From Paraktedonobacter sp039923935 (GTDB taxonomy: Bacteria; Chloroflexota; Ktedonobacteria; Ktedonobacterales; Ktedonobacteraceae), in contig JBDTBU010000154.1 in assembly GCA_039923935.1 (NCBI GenBank), positions 1-27,961 on the forward strand: a stretch of DNA of 27,961 nt. The letters are read 5' to 3'. Shown piece after piece: positions 16,901 to 24,596 of the stretch. Positions within the stretch are counted from its first letter, which is position 1; the number at the start of each line of letters is the position of its first letter. The position numbers were made by a program, and so were the translations under genes. The notes beneath the pieces were generated by a model. It searched no databases. It was not told the DNA's origin and saw only the letters and a program-made list of their open reading frames with translations.

Positions 16901-19900
16901 ACGGTCTTCGAGACAGGCTATCTTGAAGCCGCTCAGACAGAAGATCAGACATTTAATACTATCACCTGGAATAGCAGTTATACTGGACAGCCTATCCCAG
17001 CAGAGGAGATGCGAGAATGGGTAGATGTAACCATCACCCGCATTCTCGCGTTACAGCCCACGCGGGTCTTGGAGATTGGCTGTGGCACCGGGCTGCTCTT
17101 ATTCCCTCTCGCTTCCCATTGTACAGACTACTGGGGCATGGACTTCTCACCACAAGTGCTCGATACGCTCCAGCAAGAAGTGACGAAACGAGGGATCAAC
17201 CATGTTACTCTACTGCAAAGGCCAGCAGATGATTTCACAGGCATAGAAGGCCATACCTTTGACACCGTTATTATCAACTCAGTGGCGCAGTACTTTCCCA
17301 ATATTGACTATCTTTACCGTGTGCTGAAGCAAGCAGTACAAGTGTTGTCTCCTGGCGGAAGTATCTATATCGGCGATGTGCGGAGCTTGCCGTTATTAGC
17401 AACCTTTAAGACAGCAGTAGAAATGCAACGAGCCTCTTCTACCCAATCAACCCATCAATTGATGCAATATGTACAGCAACGTGTAGAGCAAGAGAACGAG
17501 TTGGTGATCGATCCAGCATTTTTTTCAGCTTTGCAGACAGACGTACTCTCGATTAGCCAGGTGCAGATCCAACTGAAACGTGGATACTATCACAATGAGA
17601 TGACCCTGTTCCGCTACGATGTGGTATTGCGCATGGAAAAAGATCAGGCACATCCTACGCTACCTGCTCCCTCCACTTGCCTCGATTGGCAAACAAGCGC
17701 TCTAACGCTCGTACGTTTACAGCAAACCCTAGTAGAGCAGCAACCAGAACAGCTTTTTCTCACGAATGTACCGAATGCACGTTTGCTCAACGCCGTACGT
17801 GACCAGGAACGGCTGCATCAAGAGGACTGTCCCAGGACCATTGGCGAATTGCGTACAGCGTTCTACGAACCTGACGAGGTGGGCATCGAACCTGAAGATG
17901 TGTGGGCATTGGGCGCGAAACTTGGCTATACTGTCGCGATCAGTTGGTCCCAGACGGGTGCCAATGACTGCTACGATGTGCTGATTGGACGCGGCAACGT
18001 TGCCCTTCCCGGTCAAACAGGCGAGGAGAGCAGTGCTAGTAGTTCTAGCCACAGCTACGAAACATCCCATCGTGGGTGGGCAGCGTACGCGAATAATCCC
18101 TTGCAAGGCAAATTGAGTGCTCAACTTGTCCCTGAACTGCGACACTATTTGCAAGAGAAATTGCCAGAGTACATGGTGCCAGTGGCTTTTGTCGTCCTGG
18201 ACACGTTCCCATTGACACCTAGTGGCAAGGTGGACCGGAAAGCCTTACCGTTACCTGACCAGGAGCGGCCTGAACTGGCAGTGACCTATGTGGCACCTCA
18301 TAATCGCGTGGAAGAGATGCTCACCGAAATTTGGGGCAAGGTCTTGCATGTGAAAGAAGTGGGTATCCACGACAATTTCTTTGAACTGGGAGGTGATTCC
18401 ATTCTCAGCATCCAGCTCATCTCACGTGCCCATAAAGCTGGGATACAATTTACTCCCCAGCAACTTTTCGCGCACCAGACGATTGAGCAACTGCTGACAG
18501 TTGCAGACACCACACAGGCTCGCTTGCAGGAACAAGAGATAGTGATGGGTGAGGTTGCTTTAACGCCTGTCCAGCAGCAGTTCTTCGAGCAACACCAGCC
18601 AGAGCCACATCTTGCTCATACATCCCGGCTCCTCGAAGTGCGTGAAGCACTCCAGCCTGAACTTGTAGAGCAAGCGGTACGGCATCTCATAGGGCACCAC
18701 GATGCGTTGCGCCTACGCTTTGTGCAAGCTGAGGATGGCTGGCATCAGCACTATGCAGACAGCAATGCAGATGTACCTTTTCATTATCTTAATCTGTCAG
18801 ATTTACCAGAATCGGAACAACTCCCTGCTCTGGAAATAGTCACGACGCGTCTACAAGCGAGTTTACATCTTAGCCAGGGACCGCTCTTCCAAGTAGCTTT
18901 TTTGAAGCGAGGACCACACCAGCCTGGGTATCTCTGGCTTGTTATACACTATTTGATTGCTGATAACGTATCTGTGCAGATTATACTAGAGGATTTGCAG
19001 ATACTCTATCAGCAATTGTTACAAGGAGAGGCACTTGTTCTGCCGCCCAAAACGGCCTCATTCCAACAGTGGGCTTCTCAACTGAGCAGTTATGCCCAGT
19101 CGGACGCCTTGCAGCGTGAACAGGAGTACTGGTTGGCTGAGACAAGATCCCAGCTTATTCCTTTGCCAGTAGAAGATTCTCCCGCAAACGATGGAGGCAT
19201 AGTGCATGAGCATCGCCACGAGCAAACAGACGCGGGAGATTCGGCCTACACTATAGAACAGTCACTTTCTACTGAAGAAACTCGGCTCCTGTTAGAGAAC
19301 GTGCTGCCAGCCTATCATGTCCAGATGCAGGATGTACTCCTAACAGCACTGGTACAGGTTTTGACGGAGTGGACAGGAGCCAGTTCGTGCTTAGTAGATC
19401 TGGCAGATGATCTGTGGGTGAATGGATCACATGTCCAATTTGGAGCAGAACGATTTTCGCCCGCAGGAATGACGCAAAGCCTGGACTTTACCCACACGGT
19501 TGGTCAGTTTACCAGCATCTTTCCTGTGCTGCTGAGCAACCAAACGGAGAATAAAGCTGGCGAGGCGCTCAAAACCATCAAAGAGCAGGTGCGTCAGGTT
19601 CCCAACCGAGGTATCGGCTATGGCGTCCTGCGCTATCTCAGCAAAGATCATGTGGTAACTGAGCGTGTGTGTGCTCTGCCACAGGCACAGGTGTATTTTC
19701 GTTATCAGGCTGAACAAAGTACACAAGCACAACCAGGCACAATAATACCTTTCCATCAGGAGCACGCATTTGATCGATTTTCTCTGATCTCGCAGCAGAG
19801 ACAAAAATACGTGTTAGAGATCAAAGGGAGCCACAGGGAAGGACACGTGTATTTGGAGTGGACGTACAATCAGCACCTCCACTGCAGATCAACAATTGAA

Positions 19901-20062
19901 CAACTAGCCCAACGTATGATGGAGAGGCTACGGGAACTCATCGCTGCTAGTCAATCCCCAGAGGCCGGTGGCTATACACCCTCTGATTTTCCTCTGGCTG
20001 GGTTAAGCCAAGCAGAACTTGATGAACTACATGCAGAATTCAATCAACTAATGGAGTACTAA
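13919..20062 (+). CDS. NRPS gene 3: C-A(N-methyltransferase insert)-PCP-E-like
   Basis: 2047 residues. The N-terminal docking segment matches gene 2's (DDEDALLAL). Order: C (about 46-470) with intact HHSISDGWS near 181; A with TSGSTG near 661 and A8 RGYRVELGEIE near 925; a SAM-dependent N-methyltransferase (about 985-1390) inserted after A8, with motif I VLEIGCGTG at 1050 and the N-MT family block IGDVRSLPLL; A domain resumes to A10 SGKVDRKALP near 1435; PCP Ser1494 in LGGDSI, the form usual before epimerisation domains; C-terminal E-like domain (about 1544-2020). Pocket residues D-I-E-D-I-G-T-V-V carry two acids, suggesting a basic amino acid, not certain. The E-like domain has H1677-Y1678 where two His are expected and lacks the GHGRE block, although HTVGQFTSIFPV and GIGYGVLRYL are kept. 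It should add an N-methylated residue; epimerisation is doubtful. The gap to gene 4 is 5 bases. Confidence 0.96.
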   Translation: MDTLNNGYNEVLQDDEDALLALLLAEDGFDLSPARIIHPRNMPEHPPLSFAQERAWFLDQLMPGIAAYNILTAFHLCGPLNLKAMEHSLNEVVRRHEVLRTTFAMVDGQPVQIIAPASQVRLSVIDLGTWSTDQRKAEVSRVLKREEELAFDLRRGEAGSLLRATVVRLTAEEHALIVVMHHSISDGWSLGIFYRELTAFYNACVAGQPSPLPEVDLQYADFALWQRQWLQGAVLEEQLSYWREQLSEAPVLLNLPTDRPRPAIQTFNGAIYHATLPVELLIALKAFSQREGVTLFMVLLTAFQTFLSKYAEQDDISVGTYIAGRNQAETENLIGFFINNLVLRTNLSGNPRFRDVLQRVSQVTLGAYAHQDLPFERLIQELHLERNISHTPLFQVMLILQNVPDVHLDLSDLTVQTLDRDGHSHRSNFDLSLWMGEDTDGFSTVMQYNTDLFDAETIQRMFQHFQTLLQSIVADPTRRLSDLSLLTTTEQQHLLTEWHTTVGESTTPVCLHQLFEAQVLCTPSAMAVVGEGECLTYAELHCRANQLARHLQKRGVGPEVRVGICVERSVMMIVGLLAILKAGGAYVPLDPAYPKEHITLLLEDAQVALLLTQQALLHRLPAMYSTTVIALDSEWPTIAQESEHNLSLRATPENAAYIMYTSGSTGKPKGVVIRHQSVADFVAQASQAYNITSDDHILQFASVNFDISVEEIFSCLAGGATLFLRTPAMLGSLPLFLDQCQAWEITVLDLPTAYWHELVIGLAEDDLQLPLSLRMVIIGGERALPERLATWQQQQTQHIQLINTYGPTETTVVATRWLLASTDGTAPLYEVPIGRAIPDVQIYILDRYLQPVPIGVPGELYIGGLRLARGYHRRPDLTAERFIPNPFGDVRTDQVQSGSRLYRTGDMARYLADGTIEYVGRTDYQVKIRGYRVELGEIESMLRTHPAVHDAVVLAREDTPGNKRLIAYVVHDTNYQKNKHVQTEVSTEHVSQWQTVFETGYLEAAQTEDQTFNTITWNSSYTGQPIPAEEMREWVDVTITRILALQPTRVLEIGCGTGLLLFPLASHCTDYWGMDFSPQVLDTLQQEVTKRGINHVTLLQRPADDFTGIEGHTFDTVIINSVAQYFPNIDYLYRVLKQAVQVLSPGGSIYIGDVRSLPLLATFKTAVEMQRASSTQSTHQLMQYVQQRVEQENELVIDPAFFSALQTDVLSISQVQIQLKRGYYHNEMTLFRYDVVLRMEKDQAHPTLPAPSTCLDWQTSALTLVRLQQTLVEQQPEQLFLTNVPNARLLNAVRDQERLHQEDCPRTIGELRTAFYEPDEVGIEPEDVWALGAKLGYTVAISWSQTGANDCYDVLIGRGNVALPGQTGEESSASSSSHSYETSHRGWAAYANNPLQGKLSAQLVPELRHYLQEKLPEYMVPVAFVVLDTFPLTPSGKVDRKALPLPDQERPELAVTYVAPHNRVEEMLTEIWGKVLHVKEVGIHDNFFELGGDSILSIQLISRAHKAGIQFTPQQLFAHQTIEQLLTVADTTQARLQEQEIVMGEVALTPVQQQFFEQHQPEPHLAHTSRLLEVREALQPELVEQAVRHLIGHHDALRLRFVQAEDGWHQHYADSNADVPFHYLNLSDLPESEQLPALEIVTTRLQASLHLSQGPLFQVAFLKRGPHQPGYLWLVIHYLIADNVSVQIILEDLQILYQQLLQGEALVLPPKTASFQQWASQLSSYAQSDALQREQEYWLAETRSQLIPLPVEDSPANDGGIVHEHRHEQTDAGDSAYTIEQSLSTEETRLLLENVLPAYHVQMQDVLLTALVQVLTEWTGASSCLVDLADDLWVNGSHVQFGAERFSPAGMTQSLDFTHTVGQFTSIFPVLLSNQTENKAGEALKTIKEQVRQVPNRGIGYGVLRYLSKDHVVTERVCALPQAQVYFRYQAEQSTQAQPGTIIPFHQEHAFDRFSLISQQRQKYVLEIKGSHREGHVYLEWTYNQHLHCRSTIEQLAQRMMERLRELIAASQSPEAGGYTPSDFPLAGLSQAELDELHAEFNQLMEY

Positions 20063-20067
20063 GAAAC

Positions 20068-23000
20068 ATGGCAAAGAATACTATTGAGGCGATTTATCCT
20101 CTGACACCGTTACAGCAGGGCATGCTTTTCCACACCATCTATGCCCCGCAAGAAGGTACCTATGTGCAACAAGTGGTTTTTACGCTGCATGGAGATCTCT
20201 CGGTAGCAGCATTTCAACAAGCTTGGCAGTTCGCAGTTGATCGTCACGCCATTTTCCGCACCGGTTTCATGTGGGAACGCCGTGACAAACCACTGCAAGT
20301 CGTGCAACAGCAAGCAACTCTCCCCTGGAAACTGTTTGACTGGCGCACAGATGCACTCGCTGAGCAGCAGAGTAAGGTAGACGCATTGCTACAAACAGAT
20401 CGGAGACATGGCTTTGATCTAACCCGGCCTCCTCTGATGCGTTTATTCTTGATCCAGATAACAACAGATAGCTATTACTTTATCTGGAGTCGGCATCATA
20501 TGGTACTTGATGGTTGGTCCTCTCCGTTAGTCTTCCAAGATGTCTTTACGGCATATGATGCGTTCTCTCATGACACACAACCTCGTCTGGAGCGTTGTCG
20601 TCCATATGCAGACTACATTGCTTGGCTGCAACAGCAGGATCAAGAGAAGGCAGAAGCATACTGGCGTCAGACGCTCAAGGGCTTTACGACCCCAACGTCG
20701 CTGGGAGTGGACCGAGCAGCAGAAAAAACGCCCGATCAAAAATCTACCTTTAGGACACAGCAGATCCAACTCTCGGAGGCAACCACCAGTGCTTTACAGG
20801 CGCTTGCTAAGCGTGAGCGGGTCACGCTCAACGTTGTCGTGCAAGCCGCCTATGCCTTGCTACTGAGTCGTTATAGTGGAGAACAAGACGTGATCTTTGG
20901 TACCGTCGTCTCTGGTCGTCCGGCTACGCTACCTGGTGTCGAGGAAATGGTTGGGTGCTTCATGAACACCCTGCCCGTACGTGTCCAGGTGGCAGCAGAA
21001 GAGACGCTGGGTGCGTGGCTCAAGCGACTTCAGGAGCAACAGGTAGAGTTACGCGAATATGAATACAGTTCTCTGGCCCAGGTGCAAACATGGAGCGAAA
21101 TTCCTCGTGGACGCGCACTCTTTGAGAGTCTGCTCATTTTTGAAAATTACCCCGGCGGGGAACCATCAGATGAGCAGAGTAGAACATTTACCATGCAATT
21201 CACGCATCTTAGTGAGCAGACCAACTATCCTCTCACTGTGATGGTGGTGCCGGCGAGCCAACTCTTCTTACATATCGGCTATTTTAGTGAGCGCTTTGAA
21301 GATGCCACAATTGAACGTATGCTTACACATTTGCAAACTATTCTGGCAGGGATGGCCGGGGATGTGCTCCCCAATACCAACGCAACGCGCTCAGTGTCTC
21401 CGCATCAGCCATTGCGCCTAGCGGATATCTCACTCATGGCTGAGGATGAACGGCAACAGGTGCTCGTCGAATGGAATACAACCAGCGCAACCTACTCCAG
21501 CGATATATGCATTCATACACTCTTTGAAGAGCAGGTGGAGCGGTCCCCAGGTGCAATAGCCGTAGTAGCTGGCGACGAATATCTCACCTATCGCGAGCTG
21601 AATAGGCGGTCTAACGCTCTCGCACATCATCTTCGGGAGATGGGTGTAGGGCCGGAAGCACTTGTGTGTATCTGCATGGAGCGTTCGCTTGAACTGCTAA
21701 TAGGGTTATTGGCTACCTTGAAGGCTGGTGGAGCCTATGTTCCGCTTGATCCAGCCTATCCACCAGATCGCTTGGCCTACATGCTGCAAGATACGCAAGC
21801 GGCCCAGCAGGGAGCATCCCAACGGCCAGTGCTCCTGACGCAGCAACGATTACTGGCAAAGCTGCCAGAACTGGAAAAAGAGGGTGGAGTTGCTATCAAC
21901 ATCGTGTGCCTGGATGCATGGATCATGCCGGACTGGGGAGAAGATACAAGTCATATTCTGAACAACCCAAGCAGCGGGGTACAGCCTGACAATTTGGCCT
22001 ACACCATCTATACATCAGGGACGACTGGACGCCCAAAGGGTGTGCAGGTCTCTCATCGTGCTATTGGCAATCGCCTGCTCTGGAGCCAAACAGCCTATCC
22101 TCTGACAAGCGAGGATCGCGTCCTGCAAGTGGCCTCGTTTAGCTTCGACATCGCTTTGTGGGAGCTTCTCGGCCCATTGACGGCAGGTGCCCGCGTCATT
22201 CTTGCTCGTCCAGGAGGCCAGCAAGACCCCACCTACCTGCTCTCCTTAATGGCTGAGCAACGCGTCACTGTCGCTCACTTCGTACCCTCTCTACTCCAGG
22301 TGCTCGTAGAAGACCCGGCACTGGCTCGCTGTACTGCACTGCGGGGAGTGTTCTGTGGAGGTGAGCAGGTGCCTGCCGACCTGCCTGAGCGCTTCTTTGC
22401 GTGTTTACCTGCTGATCTGCATCAGTTCTATGGGCCAACAGAAGCCGCCATCAACCCTACGTTTTGGGTGTGCCAGCGCGGCACAAAGCAACGTCTTTTA
22501 CCTATTGGGCGACCCATCACCAACGCGCAGATCTATCTACTCGATGCGCAGTTGCAACCTGTACCGATTGGGGTAGAGGGCGAGATTTATATTGGTGGAC
22601 TCTGCCTAGCACGCGCCTATCTAAACCAGCCGGAATTGACGGCAGAGAGGTTTATTCCTTCTCCATTTGTCCATTTTTCTGAAAAAGAGACGCGATTGTA
22701 CAAAACAGGTGACATGGCTCGTTATCTCCCTGACGGAAATTTAGAATACCGTGGACGCAGAGACGATCAAGTAAAGATTCGTGGCTTTCGCATTGAACTG
22801 GGCGAGATCGAAGCAATTCTACGGAAATATACAAAAATACGTGAAGCAGTGGTAACTGCACAGCAAGGTGCTACTGGCGATCAACGGCTTGTAGCATATC
22901 TTGTACCTTCGACACAGGATGATAGCAGGAGTGAAGAATGGAATAAAGAAATACGCACCTATCTGAGTAGCTCCTTGCCTGAGTATATGGTACCATCAGC

Positions 23001-24195
23001 CGTCGTTCTCTTGGAGGCATTGCCCCTTAGCCCGAATGGGAAGGTAGATCGCCGCGTGCTTCCGGCTCCTGACGCCTCTCATTTTCAGCGCGAAAAGGTG
23101 CTTGTGGTGCCGCGAGATAGCCTGGAACTGCAACTCACGCGCATCTTTGAACAAGTATTGCAGGTTCATCCTGTTGGTGTCACAGATAACTTCTTTGCCT
23201 TGGGAGGGCACTCACTGCTGGCGATGCGTCTGATGGCGCAGATTCATAAGCAGTTTGAGCGCAATTTGCCCCTATCTCTGCTGATTGATGGAGGAACCGT
23301 CGAACACCTGGCACATACGCTCCGTCAGCAGAACAAGAGCGCAACGCCATCTCCACTTGTGCGCATTCAGCCTGGGGGGACAAAGCGGCCATTGTTTTGT
23401 GTGCACGCAGGTGCCGGAAATGTTCTTTGTTATAGGCAACTTGCCCAACACTTGGGATCAGACCAGCCGTTATACGGGCTACAAGCGCTGGGATTGTACG
23501 GCGAGTGCGAACCACTGACGAGCGTGGAGGAGATGGCGCGACACTATTCCGCTGCTATCCGTACAGTGCAGCCACAGGGGCCTTATAATCTCTTGGGTTG
23601 GTGCTTCGGTGGCATGATTGCCTTTGAGATAGCCCTACAACTGATTAGGCAGGGGCAAGAAGTCGCACTACTCGCCTTGCTGGATACTTTTACCCCTGAT
23701 TCACACAATCTCGACTTCCTGAAGGATGAGGTGATAGTTGTTCAGGCGTTTATCAGCGAATTTATCCACCCATTTGCCCCTGATGAGCCTATTCTCTCAT
23801 ACGAGGAGCTACAACAATTACAGGCGGAGGAACGATTTGCGTACTTGGTAGAACTTGCCAAGAAAATCCAGTTCATGTCGCCAGATGCCGAACCAATGCA
23901 TTTGCGTAAGCATTTCGAGGTCTATCAGTTGAATGCGCACTCGGTCCATGGCTATTGGCCGCAAGAAATCTATCCGCAAAGCGTGACGGTGTTCCAGGCC
24001 ACAGATCATCTCTCTTCGCAGAATGGGAAAGCGTGGGAAAGATATACGGCCAAACCGCCGCAGGTGTATGTGGTCCCAGGCACCCATGAAACACTCATTC
24101 AGGAACCACATGTCCACGTTCTCGCTGAGAAATTAACCCAGCAACTTCATCAGATGGAAGAAAATCTTTCGGCACGCCCACATTCCGCAGTGTAA
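20068..24195 (+). CDS. NRPS gene 4, terminal module: C-A-PCP-TE
   Basis: 1375 residues. It begins with YPLTPLQQGMLFH, the opening usual in condensation domains that follow an epimerisation domain (DCL type), with intact HHMVLDGWS near 143. A domain about 470-995 with TSGTTGRPKGV near 649 and NGKVDRR near 990; pocket D-I-W-H-F-G-F-I-N, which matches no signature I can recall, so its substrate is left open. PCP Ser1049 in LGGHSL. A type I thioesterase follows (about 1090-1365): the nucleophile elbow is GWCFGG with Cys1179 (codon 23602-23604), plus Asp1206 in LLDT and His1340 in GTHET. Cys in place of Ser is a known but minority state in NRPS thioesterases. As last gene of the operon it should release the finished peptide by hydrolysis or cyclisation; which one cannot be told from sequence. 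ATG is preceded by GGAG about 11 bases upstream. Confidence 0.96.
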   Translation: MAKNTIEAIYPLTPLQQGMLFHTIYAPQEGTYVQQVVFTLHGDLSVAAFQQAWQFAVDRHAIFRTGFMWERRDKPLQVVQQQATLPWKLFDWRTDALAEQQSKVDALLQTDRRHGFDLTRPPLMRLFLIQITTDSYYFIWSRHHMVLDGWSSPLVFQDVFTAYDAFSHDTQPRLERCRPYADYIAWLQQQDQEKAEAYWRQTLKGFTTPTSLGVDRAAEKTPDQKSTFRTQQIQLSEATTSALQALAKRERVTLNVVVQAAYALLLSRYSGEQDVIFGTVVSGRPATLPGVEEMVGCFMNTLPVRVQVAAEETLGAWLKRLQEQQVELREYEYSSLAQVQTWSEIPRGRALFESLLIFENYPGGEPSDEQSRTFTMQFTHLSEQTNYPLTVMVVPASQLFLHIGYFSERFEDATIERMLTHLQTILAGMAGDVLPNTNATRSVSPHQPLRLADISLMAEDERQQVLVEWNTTSATYSSDICIHTLFEEQVERSPGAIAVVAGDEYLTYRELNRRSNALAHHLREMGVGPEALVCICMERSLELLIGLLATLKAGGAYVPLDPAYPPDRLAYMLQDTQAAQQGASQRPVLLTQQRLLAKLPELEKEGGVAINIVCLDAWIMPDWGEDTSHILNNPSSGVQPDNLAYTIYTSGTTGRPKGVQVSHRAIGNRLLWSQTAYPLTSEDRVLQVASFSFDIALWELLGPLTAGARVILARPGGQQDPTYLLSLMAEQRVTVAHFVPSLLQVLVEDPALARCTALRGVFCGGEQVPADLPERFFACLPADLHQFYGPTEAAINPTFWVCQRGTKQRLLPIGRPITNAQIYLLDAQLQPVPIGVEGEIYIGGLCLARAYLNQPELTAERFIPSPFVHFSEKETRLYKTGDMARYLPDGNLEYRGRRDDQVKIRGFRIELGEIEAILRKYTKIREAVVTAQQGATGDQRLVAYLVPSTQDDSRSEEWNKEIRTYLSSSLPEYMVPSAVVLLEALPLSPNGKVDRRVLPAPDASHFQREKVLVVPRDSLELQLTRIFEQVLQVHPVGVTDNFFALGGHSLLAMRLMAQIHKQFERNLPLSLLIDGGTVEHLAHTLRQQNKSATPSPLVRIQPGGTKRPLFCVHAGAGNVLCYRQLAQHLGSDQPLYGLQALGLYGECEPLTSVEEMARHYSAAIRTVQPQGPYNLLGWCFGGMIAFEIALQLIRQGQEVALLALLDTFTPDSHNLDFLKDEVIVVQAFISEFIHPFAPDEPILSYEELQQLQAEERFAYLVELAKKIQFMSPDAEPMHLRKHFEVYQLNAHSVHGYWPQEIYPQSVTVFQATDHLSSQNGKAWERYTAKPPQVYVVPGTHETLIQEPHVHVLAEKLTQQLHQMEENLSARPHSAV

Positions 24196-24221
24196 AAAAG
24201 ATGGTGGTGGATAATTATGAG

Positions 24222-24506
24222 CTAATAGACTGAAGGGAGACGATCAAAGAAGCGGGCAGGAGAAATGAACATGGTCACGATCACCCTTTTGTATCCCTCC
24301 TGCGAAAGTGAGAGGTGGCAGTTGTGGTCCATTGCCACCTGACCTTGTTGGTCATGCTGCAAACTGCCCTCTAATCGATCACACACATGGATTGTCTCAA
24401 CTTTTGCCGCTGCGGTAATCAGAGAGTAGAGCGCTGGACCACTCTCAAATTCGAGAACGGTTGCATAGGAAGGTGTCTCTCTGTGGCTTTCAGCAAAAAA
24501 TCTAAG
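24222..24506 (-). pseudogene. remnant resembling a small-molecule SAM methyltransferase
   Basis: 94 codons stay open on the minus strand, ending in TAG at 24222-24224 and blocked upstream by TAG at 24507-24509. There is no good start codon at the 5' end, so this is a fragment. The segment TVLEFESGPALYSLITAA followed by VETIHVCD resembles motif I and the following acidic strand of NNMT/PNMT-like methyltransferases (VLE.G.GP.LY.LI....), and GYKRVIVTMF could be a family C-terminal strand. The middle of the protein seems to be missing. It lies convergent with NRPS gene 4 and directly beside the transposase remnant, so the insertion may have destroyed its 5' part. The recognition is from memory of the family; a chance open frame is possible. 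Confidence 0.4.
24313..24340 (+). other. 8-bp-stem hairpin downstream of the NRPS operon
   Basis: AGGTGGCA at 24313-24320 pairs perfectly with TGCCACCT at 24333-24340 around a 12-base loop, about 120 bases after the NRPS stop codon. There is no U-tract after it, so it is not a convincing intrinsic terminator. Apart from this hairpin and the methyltransferase-like remnant, I see nothing else in the 24196-24596 gap. Confidence 0.3.
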
Positions 24507-24596
24507 CTAGACTTTATCCATTATCCATTAGCTGGACAGAAAACGCAGGACAGAGTAAGCTTCTCTCAGTGTTTCTACGAATGAAAGAAGAGAGAA

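Noticed and set aside
24313..24340. Intrinsic terminator of the NRPS operon
   Set aside because: The stem is perfect, but the loop is 12 bases, there is no T-run after it, and it lies within the methyltransferase-like remnant; listed only as a hairpin.
24387..24584. Small plus-strand open frame of 65 codons in the intergenic region
   Set aside because: It has no recognisable motif or ribosome site and is antisense to the more convincing methyltransferase remnant.
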